From Desmodus rotundus (lineage: Eukaryota > Chordata > Mammalia > Chiroptera > Phyllostomidae), in assembly GCF_022682495.2 (NCBI RefSeq), contig NC_071397.1, positions 10,197,082 to 10,261,081 of the forward strand: DNA of 64,000 bases, written 5' to 3'. A program made the position numbers and the translations under genes. This document shows positions 31,440 to 40,334 of the stretch, one piece after another; positions within the stretch are counted from its first letter, which is position 1, and the number at the start of each line of letters is the position of its first letter. The notes beneath the pieces were generated by a model that saw nothing but the letters and a program-made list of their open reading frames with translations, searched no databases and had not been told where the DNA came from.

Positions 31440-31830
31440 GAAGTGGTTGGCTGTGGGGTATATATTTATATATGCCATAGCTATGTGTGTTTATATATAC
31501 AGACAAGTATTTTTTCTGGTATATAACTAGTTATTTATATGTGTTCAGTACTTTTACGTAAGATTTTAATTTATTTGGAGTTTATCTTTATGTAGGATGT
31601 GTGGTAGGAACCAATTTGATTTTTTCCCCTTCTAATTGGATAGGGCATTGTCTCAAGTTAGTTGCTTTGAAAGGTCATCCTTATCATATACTAAGATTTA
31701 CCTATACATGGATCTGTTTCTGGGCTCTCTTCTGTTTTATTATTTGTTTGTTTATTCCTCAGTGAATACCACAGTATTTTAATCATTGTACTTTTATAGT
31801 ATGTTTTGATCTCTAGTTCCTGCTTCCTGA
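31440..31830 (+). mobile_element. Probable L1 fragment
   Basis: AT-rich text such as GATAGGGCATTGTCTCAAG, TACATGGATCTGTTTCTGGG and CCACAGTATTTTAATCATTG resembles L1 3' ORF2/UTR sequence. It is too diverged for certainty. Confidence 0.5.
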
Positions 31831-31876
31831 AACACACCCTTTTCCTGGCCTCTATGACTTGCTACTTACTATTTTT

Positions 31877-32085
31877 TTAAAAGACTTTATTTATTTATTT
31901 TTAGAGAGAGGGGAAGGGAAGGAGAAAGAGAGGGAGAGAAACATCAATGTGTGGTTGCCTCTCATGTGTCCCCTACTGGGGACCTGGCCTGCAACCCCCA
32001 GGCATGTGTCCTGACTGGGAATTGAACCAGCGACCCTTTGGTTTGCAGGCTGGCACTCAATCCACTGAGTCACACCAGCCAGGGC
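31877..32085 (-). mobile_element. Ves-type SINE
   Basis: Reverse, near full-length copy: aaaagactttatttatttat ... gagtcacaccagccaggg. Confidence 0.94.
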
Positions 32086-32099
32086 TTATCTATTTTCCT

Positions 32100-33355
32100 T
32101 GATACTTCTCTGTCAACTCCTCAGTGTCCTTTAGAGCTTCTTCCTTCTCTGTTCATCTCCTAAACATTAGGGTCTTTGGGATCCTCGCTCATCCTTCTTC
32201 TGTACATTCTGGGTGATCTAATCCAATCTCGTGCTGATGACACTCACATACGTATCTCTATTCCTAATGATGTTCCTAAATATCTGTCCAATTAAATGGC
32301 GAACTCAGCCTATCAGAAACTGAACTCACCGTTTCTCCTTACCCACATCTCAATAAATCTTCATCGAGTAGCACAACTGGCCACAGAGATGCTGAAGTGA
32401 GAGTCCTGCTTGTCTTCTTGGAAGCCTCTCTCTAGCTCTCCTCTTCCTCCTGGGATCAATCACCAAGTAATGCTCCTTGGACCTCCTAAATATCTGTAGG
32501 GTTCACCCAGTTCTCTGCACCCACTGTGACTACTCTAGTTCAGGCCTGTTTCCCCACGCAGGCGGGTAATTTCAGTCGCTAGATCTGACAGCCTCCTCTC
32601 TTATCTCCTACCTGTAATCTAATCTCTGCACTGCAGCCAGTGTAGAGATTAAATTTATAAAATGTAAATTTAATCGTGCTACTCTCCAACTTAAACCTTT
32701 CCAAGCAGCTTCTCCATCCCTCACAGGATCAAGTTAAAACTCTTTAATGTGGCTTATAAAGCCTTGCCACAACCTGGCTCCTCTTTGTCCACCACAGCCT
32801 TAACTTTTTTCTTTTTTATAAAGATTCTATTTATTCTTAGACAGAGGGGAAGGGAGGAGAAAGAGAGGGAGAGAAACATCAGTGTGTGGCTGCCTCTTGC
32901 GCACTTCCAAATGGGGACCTGCCCCACAACACAGGCATTTGCCCAGACTGGGAATCGAACTGGCAACCGTTTGATTCACAGGCTGGTGCTCAATCCACTG
33001 AGCCACACCAGCCAGGGCAGCCTTAACTCTTTATAACCTGAATTCTTTTCATTCCTTGAATAGAGCGTGTGCTTGTCTCTAACGTTCTCCAGGATCGCTA
33101 GGCCCGCCTCTTTACCGTTGCTCATGCTACAGGTCAGTGTCTTGGGCACATCTCCTCTGGACTACCCCTTACTCCCACCCCGTCTGTTAGCGCCCTTGTT
33201 CTTCACCACCACAGCCCGTGTAAACCCCCTGTACAATTCATCGTGTCGTATTGTATCTACACGCAGTGAACCCCTTGAGGACAGCGTCTGCCTGGGGCTT
33301 ATTCGTCACAATGTCCAGCACCTAGGACAGGGCCTGGGACGAAGTGGATGTCCAA
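32100..33355 (+). mobile_element. L2 LINE fragment interrupted by a SINE
   Basis: L2 3' text on both sides of the SINE at 32815-33018: GTGATCTAATCCAATCTCG, GCTGATGACACTCACATAC, CATCCCTCACAGGATCAAG and TGTGGCTTATAAAGCCTTGC before it; CCTTGAGGACAGCGTCTG and GGACAGGGCCTGGGACGAAG after it. The pieces are collinear. Confidence 0.75.
32815..33018 (-). mobile_element. Ves-type SINE inserted in L2
   Basis: Reverse copy: ataaagattctatttattct ... gagccacaccagccaggg, nested in the L2 above. Confidence 0.93.
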
Positions 33356-33489
33356 TGAATAGTGAACAGTGGAGAGAAAGGACGCGTGAGGGCAGGTGTC
33401 CTTTGGAAGGCAGCGCTCTGGCTGAGAACGCATCATCGGTGTCCTTGCGGGGGAAGCTTTCTGCAGACCGGTGCTAGGGGGTTAGGGAG

Positions 33490-33860
33490 GGAGCGCGAGG
33501 CTCAAATCCCGCCCCAGCCGAGCCTGCAGCACGCCAGGGAGGCACCACGTCCCCTTCCGCCCGGCCGAGCAGACTTCCCATGATGCCCCGCGTGGCGCCC
33601 ATTCAAACCGCACGGAGGAGAGGGAGGAGGTCGTAATGGCAGCGCCGGAGCCGGAAGTAGTGTCCCCGGCCGCTGTCCCTGGTAAGGCATGGGGTCCGGA
33701 TCTCGGGGTACTTGGGGGACCTGTTTACTCCCTACCGCCATTCCCTCCCACCATTTATACCCTGGCCCTTTCTCGGGCCGATCTTCCTCTATCCTCACTT
33801 CTCGGCGTCCCCCCGCCCCGGCCCTGGCTCGGCCAGAGCGACCCTACCGCCTCACGGCCC
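33490..33860 (+). promoter_or_regulatory. MAD2L1BP: CpG-rich promoter of MAD2L1BP
   Basis: GC-rich and CpG-rich sequence surrounds the first coding exon. A motif TTCCCATGATGCCCCGCG at 33575-33592 fits the ZNF143/THAP11-type consensus and lies about 44 bp upstream of the ATG. CCGGAAGT, an ETS core, overlaps codons of exon 1. No TATA box is seen. Confidence 0.7.
33636..33681 (+). CDS. MAD2L1BP: MAD2L1BP coding exon 1
   Basis: 46 nt encode MAAPEPEVVSPAAVP plus one base; the donor is CTG|gtaagg. Confidence 0.96.
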
Positions 33861-36675
33861 TGGATCACAGTGGTTCACCCCCACTCTGCCTTCATCTCGG
33901 CGGCGTTCTGTAGCCCGCTTGACTATACTTTCAACTCTGATCAGGGGCTCCACTTTCTGAGAGTAGCATCAGTCCCCTGCCTCAGAAATTCTGCACCCCT
34001 CCTCCCCCCGCAGCCCGTCCCCTGTCCCCGCTTTCTCACCATCCGCCGTCACTAAAGTCACTTTAGGCGACTGGGGTTAGGAATCTCCCTGCCTCGGCGC
34101 ACACAGAAGTTTGTGGAGGGAATGTGCGTATGTCCGGGTTAGGGTGGCTGATAGGGAATGAGAAGCCTGGTTTTGGCCTTTGAGTTTTCATTTTTCTCTC
34201 TTGTCCCTCTGTGCGCCCACCAGACTTGGAGTGGTATGAGGAGTCGGAGGAAACCCGCGCCCCCCGGATAGAGCTGCTTGAGACTCCCTCTGCCCGAGAA
34301 CCTCCCAACCCTTCGGAGTCATTTTGCCCCCGAGACCGCCTGGTGCCAGTGGTGTTCCCCGGGCCTGTGAGCCAGGAGGGCTGCTGTCGATTTACTTGTG
34401 AACTTCTAAAGCATGTCATGTACCAGCGCCAGCAACTCCCCCTGCCCTATGAGCAGCTGAAGCACTTCTACCGCAAACCTTCTTCCCAGGTAGGCACAGG
34501 CTTTGGAGAGAGTTGGTGTGAGACTTTGTGGCTATTGGATGGTGGGTGAAAAGGGAGTCTAAGGAATCTCCTGGGCTTCCCAGCCTGAGCAGCTGGGAAG
34601 AGTATGTTTCATCCCATGGCTTCAGTCGCTTTCTCCACACTCTAATCTTTGATAGTCTAACGCTCACCACCTTATCTCTGGTTTCTTGTTCTGAAACTCC
34701 TGTTGTGTTGCCTTTGGACTTCATGAATTGACCTTTTAATTTTAATGTCTTCTCTCTCCAAATTTGTATCTCTTTGTTTTTATGTTCTGCTTTCTGGGGG
34801 ACTTCTTTGACATATATTCCAACACGTCTATCGATTTTCTTTTCTTTTTTGGCAGTCATAGTCTTAAGGGCTCTTAATTTTTGCATGTAGCATCCTGTTT
34901 CATGTCTATATGAACGTCTCTTGCCTGTGGATATTAATTATTGTATATTCATGGTTTTCCTCTGTTTCTTTTCCTTTTTTTCCTTCTTTTTTCTTAGACA
35001 GAAGGGACAGGAGGGAGAAAGGGGGAGAGAAACATCGGATTGGTTGCCTCCGGCAGGCCCCCAACTGGGGACCTGGTCCACAACCCAGGCATGTGCCCGG
35101 ACTGGGAATTGAAACAGTGACCCTTTGGTTCGCAAGCCAGTGCTCAGTCCACTGAGCCACACCAGCCAGGGCTCCTCTGTTTCTTGCAGTGTCTCAGTTT
35201 CTTCCAGCGTCTTTTTCCTATCTGTTTTGGTCTCTAACTTTCATGTTAGAGGCTTTCAGTCTATGTCTGGTAAATATTTAAGAATAAGTCATTGAAAGCT
35301 CTGTATGCATGGCTGATAGACCAAGGATATTGGGTGGGAACCTATTGGTCTCTTTGGAGGACTCCCAAAACGTCAATATTGCAAAGTCTTCTCTCTAGAT
35401 GGAAGAGACTGGCAGGTGATCTAAGGGTCCTCATGTTTTCACTGAGTCCCCATGCGCTTGCTCTTGCCTTTTGCAGCGCCTATGCCAGCAACTCCTGAGT
35501 CTGGGGTTTTGCTGTGTGAGTCAGTTTGCTTTCCAAGGGAGCCTGCCCTGTCAGCATTTGAATGCTCCCATCTGCTCTCTGTCCTCCAAAAATTTGTTGT
35601 TGCCTTCGGCTACTGTTGTCTATTCTCGAGGTCTCTTTGCCCTGGGGCATCCTCCTTCCCTTTCTCACTCCCTCCCTTCACCCCGCCTCTCTCCTTCCTT
35701 CTTTCCCTTCTTTTCCCTTTCATTTAGTAATGTTTCATTCAGATGGGATCACAAGTAAGCATGTGTTCAATTTGCCATGTTTAATTGGAAGACCAACTCT
35801 AGAATCACCTTTATTAAACCAAATAATCCTTGTTCCTGTTATCACTCCTAGAACAGCAAACATTTGCCACATACTGTGCCACCAAATCTCCTTGACTGCT
35901 TTCGTTACTTATTTCTGGATGTCCTCTTACTTCAAAACACTATCTTTGCTGTTCTAAGAGTGGGACAGTTTGGTTTAGTACAAAGAATGTATTTTCCTTT
36001 TTGATATATTGCCTCTGATAAAACCCATTATCTTGGCTGTAGCAGTTCATCAAGCTGGAAATCCAGTCCCACAGTCTACTATATCCCAAACAACAGGGTT
36101 CTTCAAAGGTCATTAACTTCCCCCTCCCTTGCTTTCTTTCTCACCATACCTTGTCTTCATAGGTAGAGGACATGGTGAAGAAGAAACCTTGGACCACCGC
36201 TGAGACAAACAGCAGGAAGTGCCAACAAACCCTGGCAGAACTGGAGAGTGTCCTCAGCCACCTAGAGGGTCTCTTTGCCCGGACGCTAGTACCACGAGTG
36301 CTGATCCTCCTTGGGGGCAACGCTCTGAATCCAAAGGAGTTCTATGAGCTCGATCTGTCCCGCTTGGCCCCAGACAGCAGGGACCAGAGCCTGAGCACGG
36401 CGGCTTGTTTGCGCCGTATCTTCCGAGCCATTTTTATGGCTGACGCCTTCAGTGAGCTGCAGGCTCCTCCGCTCATGAGCACCACTGTCATGGCGCAGGG
36501 GCACCGCGACTGCGGCGAAGACTGGTTTCGACCCAGGCTCAACTACAGAGTGCCCGTGCGGGGCCACAAACTGACTGTGACCCTCTCCTGTGGCAGGCCC
36601 TCCGTCCCAGTCACGGCCTGGGAAGATTACGTTTGGTTCCAGGCACCAGTGACGTTGAAAGGCTTTCACGAGTGA
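33636..36675 (+). CDS. MAD2L1BP: MAD2L1-binding protein (p31comet), complete spliced gene
   Basis: p31comet binds closed MAD2 and, with the TRIP13 ATPase, disassembles mitotic checkpoint complexes so that anaphase can begin. Three coding exons, 33636-33681, 34224-34489 and 36163-36675, sum to 825 nt, or 274 codons plus TGA, equal to the human isoform of that length. The protein starts MAAPEPEVVSPAAVPDLEWY. It contains FPGPVSQEGCCRFTCELLKH and RQQLPLPYEQLKHFYRK, the HORMA-like core (CQQTLAELESVLSHLE, RVLILLGGNAL, PKEFYELDL) and a C-terminal part (GEDWFRPRLNYRVPVRG, WEDYVWFQAPVTLKGF). G at -3 and +4 make a good start context. No defects are seen. A candidate ATTAAA signal lies at 37066-37071. 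Confidence 0.98.
34224..34489 (+). CDS. MAD2L1BP: MAD2L1BP coding exon 2
   Basis: 266 nt beginning in a split Asp codon: DLEWYEESEETRAPRIE to HFYRKPSSQ. The acceptor is cccaccag and the donor is CAG|gtaggc. Confidence 0.97.
34700..35700 (+). mobile_element. Old L1 fragment(s) in MAD2L1BP intron 2
   Basis: Phrases such as TTTATGTTCTGCTTTCTGGG, GACTTCTTTGACATATATTC and GTCTCTAACTTTCATGTTAG resemble L1M 3' UTR sequence. A SINE interrupts it at 34990-35171. Boundaries are approximate. Confidence 0.5.
34990..35171 (-). mobile_element. Ves-type SINE
   Basis: Reverse copy in MAD2L1BP intron 2: gacagaagggacaggaggg ... gagccacaccagccaggg. Confidence 0.92.
36163..36675 (+). CDS. MAD2L1BP: MAD2L1BP terminal coding exon 3
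   Basis: 513 nt from VEDMVKKKPWTTAETNS to VTLKGFHE and TGA. The acceptor is cttcatag. It encodes most of the MAD2-binding fold. Confidence 0.98.
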   Translation, partial: VEDMVKKKPWTTAETNSRKCQQTLAELESVLSHLEGLFARTLVPRVLILLGGNALNPKEFYELDLSRLAPDSRDQSLSTAACLRRIFRAIFMADAFSELQAPPLMSTTVMAQGHRDCGEDWFRPRLNYRVPVRGHKLTVTLSCGRPSVPVTAWEDYVWFQAPVTLKGFHE

Positions 36676-37802
36676 ATGGGGATGCTTCTTAATCATGAAC
36701 ACAAAGGCTAAGTTATCTTTTCCTTCTGTGGCGCCAAGTCACCCATCTCTTGCTTGGAAGTAGAGCTGCTTCCTGATGAGAGGAAGGTTCTGTCCTGGCT
36801 TCCTGCTTCCCTTCCACAGACTTCCCGGCGGGCTGATGGCGGGACTGGGACTGTAATAATCATCACTGAACAACATCTCTTTGAATCAAAGGTTGATTTC
36901 CCAGAGGGTGCTGGGACAGACTTTTCTGTTTGGGGTTGGAAAACAAATGTGGGCCCTGAGATACGATTATGGAGGTGTCCCTTTCACTGTGGCTTTTCAG
37001 AATTTTTACCAGGAACATAATGCAGGTGTGACTCATGAATTTAAATATAAAATGAATGAATTCATATTAAATTTTCCTGAAACTCTTGGCTTCTTGAGGC
37101 TAGAGTATTTTGTCTTTCTCCCTGGTCTCTTTATTGTTTATTTTTCACTAGTGGCTCTTTCTCTTCGTCTGCCCCAGGCTAGTCTGGGAAGTTAAGTGAC
37201 TTGGCCAAGGTTCTATACCGGTTTGATGTCAGCGGGGACTCTTCATCAGCTAACACCTAGCCTGATGTTCTTTCCTTTCACACACTGGTTTTGTGATCCT
37301 TAAAATGTGTGCCCAAAGCAGAGGTCACGTAAGGGAATGGGGCTGAAAAAAGGAAACTGAGAGGGTCTTTGCAAAGCATGATCGAGTTAGGCTGAGGCCC
37401 CAGGACTGCCTTGTGGGATCAGCTTCCCGAGGACAAATGTCCCCTCTGGAATTCAGCCCTTTCTGTCTCCATTGCAGTTGTCCGGTGGTTGCGGGCAGTA
37501 TTGTCCTTAGGCAAACCCTACCTTCTTGCCTGTGGCAATTCCTCAGCTACATTTCTGACTGGGCTTTCCTGATTCTCATTGTTATCCTCTCTGGCCTGAT
37601 GCTGTCCTGGCCAGTAAGCATTCATGCTCTTTGTCCCTGAGAACACTTGTTTCTTGGAAGTCAGTTGAATACATAATCTTCACCCTGCTGGTGTTGGCGA
37701 CAGGGGTGTCTGTATAAATGGGGATAGTAAAAATATATACTTTTTTTTTATGTTTTAAGAAGAAAGTTTTATGTTTTATTAAGAAAATATTAAAAAAAAA
37801 AT
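36676..37802 (+). other. MAD2L1BP 3' UTR and start of intergenic region
   Basis: The candidate poly(A) signal ATTAAA is at 37066-37071, about 390 bp past the stop. A MIR-like remnant (GTTAAGTGACTTGGCCAAGG) is near 37192. No gene is supported beyond that. Confidence 0.5.
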
Positions 37803-37970
37803 AGCCCTGGCGGGGGAGCTCAGCTGGCCAGAGCACTGTCCGTACACACCAAGGCTGCAGGTTTGATCTCCAGTCAGGGCTCACACAAAAATCAACCAGC
37901 CAATGCGTAACTAGATCAGTGGGACAACGAATCAATATTTCCCTCCCTCTCTCTAAGATCAATAAAAAAA
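37803..37970 (+). mobile_element. Ves-type SINE, second subfamily
   Basis: Forward copy: GCCCTGGCGGGGGAGCTCAG, CTGGCCAGAGCACTGTCC, GGTTTGATCTCCAGTCAGGG, and a tail ending AGATCAATAAAAA. Confidence 0.88.
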
Positions 37971-37999
37971 ATAGTTTGTATTATATGTTCTCTCTCTTT

Positions 38000-38189
38000 T
38001 TAAAAGATTTTATTTATTTGTAGGGAGGGGAAGAGAGGGAGAGAAACATCAATGTGTGGTTGCCTCTTGCGCGCCCCACACTGGGGACCTGGCCCGCAAC
38101 CCAGGCATGTGCCCTGAGTGGGAGTCGAACCAGTGACCTTTTGGTTTGCAAGCTGGAGCTCAAGCCACTGAGCCACACCAGCCAGGGCT
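38000..38189 (-). mobile_element. Ves-type SINE
   Basis: Reverse copy: aaaagattttatttatttgt ... gagccacaccagccaggg. It lies 30 bp from a forward copy of the other subfamily. Confidence 0.93.
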
Positions 38190-38199
38190 ATGCTCTCTT

Positions 38200-38370
38200 T
38201 TTAGCACTTCACATGCATTTCGTCTAATCTAACAACCTTGCAAAGTTTGTGTCATTGTCCCCATTTTGAGTGGGGAGTAACGTGCCTGAGAGTGGAAACT
38301 GGATTCAGACCCAGTCTACCTAGCACTAGAGGCAGGTGCTTCACACTGCTGTGCATCCTGCGTGCTCTTA
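38200..38370 (-). mobile_element. MIR-like fragment
   Basis: TAACAACCTTGCAAAGTTTG, CCCCATTTTGAGTGGGGAG and CTGGATTCAGACCCAGTC follow the order of a MIR core. Old and diverged; the strand is uncertain. Confidence 0.6.
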
Positions 38371-38781
38371 CTGTGAAATAATTAATAGGATTGCCTTACC
38401 AAAGGTGGATGTGTTGGAAAGCTGCAGGACCCTCCTCTCTGGCTTCATATTGTGTTTCCCCACGTGGACCTGACATTAATAGGTATTATAAATATGGATT
38501 CAATGAAAGCAAAAGGTTTGAGTTCTCTTCTGTGCTGTGATCCCTTGAAGCATATTCCATCAGCTAGAATTTTGGCTGTCTCTCTGCTTGATGATATTAC
38601 CTTACAGAAGAGGATAGGGCTATATCTCCCACTTGGGAAGGGGCATGCTGGGTAAGGGGTCTGACTAAAGGGAGGGAGGGTTTGGAACAGGGAGTTATAA
38701 ATTGTTTTGAGATGGAAGACACATTGAAACATCTCAGCTCCCTCAAATACTGATTTTTAAAAGCCTTCAGAAACAATATTT

Positions 38782-38990
38782 AGCCCTGGCTGGTGTGGTT
38801 CAGTGGATTGAGCACTGGACTGCGAAGCAAAGGGTTGCCAGTTTGATTCCCAGTCAGGGCACATGCCTGGGTTGCAGGCCAGGTCCCTGGTGGGGGGTGT
38901 GGGAGAGGCAACCACACACTGATGTTTCTCTCCCTCTCTTCCTTCCTTCCCCTCTCAAAAATAAATAAAATCTTTAAAAAAAATAAAAAA
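38782..38990 (+). mobile_element. Ves-type SINE
   Basis: Forward full-length copy: GCCCTGGCTGGTGTGGTTCA ... AAAATAAATAAAATCTTT. Confidence 0.94.
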
Positions 38991-40000
38991 ACAAACAAAC
39001 TATATTTAGACGACCAAAACAAAGTAATTACCTGGGCAATTTAGACACTTATTTCTCTATTGGTTTGGCATTGGGGCCCAGGTCATTTTGATTTCATGAG
39101 TCCTTCCCAAAGGAATCCAAAATTAAAAGGTCAGTTAATACTAACAACAAATCCTACCTCCTTCCCTGACAACAAGCTTGCTAAGGCACCTGTTGATGTT
39201 TGCCCTTGGCTGGGGACTCCAGAGGCGGATGTGACGTAGCCAGTCTTTAGCCCATGGACTGAAGAGGAGCCCCCGTTCCAGTGGGGTTCTGCCCTTTCAT
39301 GTGTTGCTACCATTTGGGCCTAAAAGCTACAGTTGTGGGAGCCAAGTAGGTACATAGGTGGTAGTTGATGGGAAAGTGTAGTCTGTGAATGTCACCCTTT
39401 TTGTGCCCCCCTTCACACCCCCCTTTTCCAAGGTGACCCCATGCCTTGCCCCTTTTCCTCGGTCTCTGCTTGCTGCTATGGAAGGGGTCAAGAAAGAGAC
39501 ATCTAAAGGTCGAAGAGAATGGAATGGGTGGACCATCACGTAAGACCTGTGTTTGGTGGTGATTGTCTTAGACGCCTAGACTTAGCGCCAAGAGTGTCTT
39601 AAATTGTTTTCTTCACAGATAGTTCTGAGGCCAAGAAGGGACAAGGCAGAGGAAATAAGACAGCTGTTGTCACGGTGGGGTCTCCCCCAGCCCCGACTGC
39701 ATATGCAGTGAGGACTCAATGTGGACTATGTGGAAGGACGCAGCAAAGGCAGAAATATCTGCAGAGGTGGCCTGGGTTGGGACTTCCGACCTCACGCTGT
39801 AGACTACCCTGTCTTCTTTAGGGGAAACCACGCTGATGCCGTGGCCACCGAACACATCCTGTCACCAACTCGGGAGAGAGAGGGAGGGGAAAAAAAGAAA
39901 CAAGAAAGAGAGAGAGAGGGAGCTAGTGTATGCCCAAGCTTTTGGTAAGAGCTCCGAGGGAGTCAGGGCTGTCGTGTGGTCCGGGGGAAGCAGGGTCACA
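38991..40000. other. Region upstream of RSPH9, nothing recognised
   Basis: No gene or repeat is supported, apart from a purine-rich run (gagagagagagaggg) around 39902-39920. Confidence 0.5.
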
Positions 40001-40046
40001 GGTGGGTGAAGTCCTACTTCCTGCTGCGCGAACCGCGGAGCTTCGG

Positions 40047-40060
40047 GTCTCCATGGAGAC
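40047..40060. promoter_or_regulatory. RSPH9: Palindromic X-box (RFX site) upstream of RSPH9
   Basis: GTCTCCATGGAGAC is a perfect 14-bp palindrome matching the RFX X-box form GTYNCCATGGNRAC. It ends 47 bp upstream of the ATG, and a half-site, GTAGCAAC, follows at 40069-40076. RFX factors drive motile-cilium genes, which fits a radial-spoke gene. Binding is inferred, not shown. Confidence 0.75.
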
Positions 40061-40107
40061 GGCTTCGCGTAGCAACCGGGCGAGCGTTGAGCTAGGCGGC
40101 GGGGAAG

Positions 40108-40334
40108 ATGGACGCGGAGAGCCTGCTGCTGTCCCTGGAACTGGCGTCGGGCAGTGGGCAGGGCCTCAGCCCGGACCGTCGGGCCTCGCTGCTCACTTCC
40201 CTTTTGCTGGTTAAGCGCGACTATCGCTACAGTCGGGTGCTCTTCTGGGGCCGCATCCTGGGCCTCGTCACCGATTACTACATCGCGCAGGGCCTGAGTG
40301 AGGACCACCTTGCACCGCGCAAGACCCTGTACAG
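40108..40334 (+). CDS. RSPH9: RSPH9 coding exon 1
   Basis: 227 nt from MDAESLLLSLEL to LAPRKTLY plus two bases; the donor is CAG|gtggag. Confidence 0.97.

Noticed and set aside
33636..34055. 139-codon frame starting at the MAD2L1BP ATG
   Set aside because: Only the first 46 nt are exon; the remainder reads through the gtaagg donor into intron 1.
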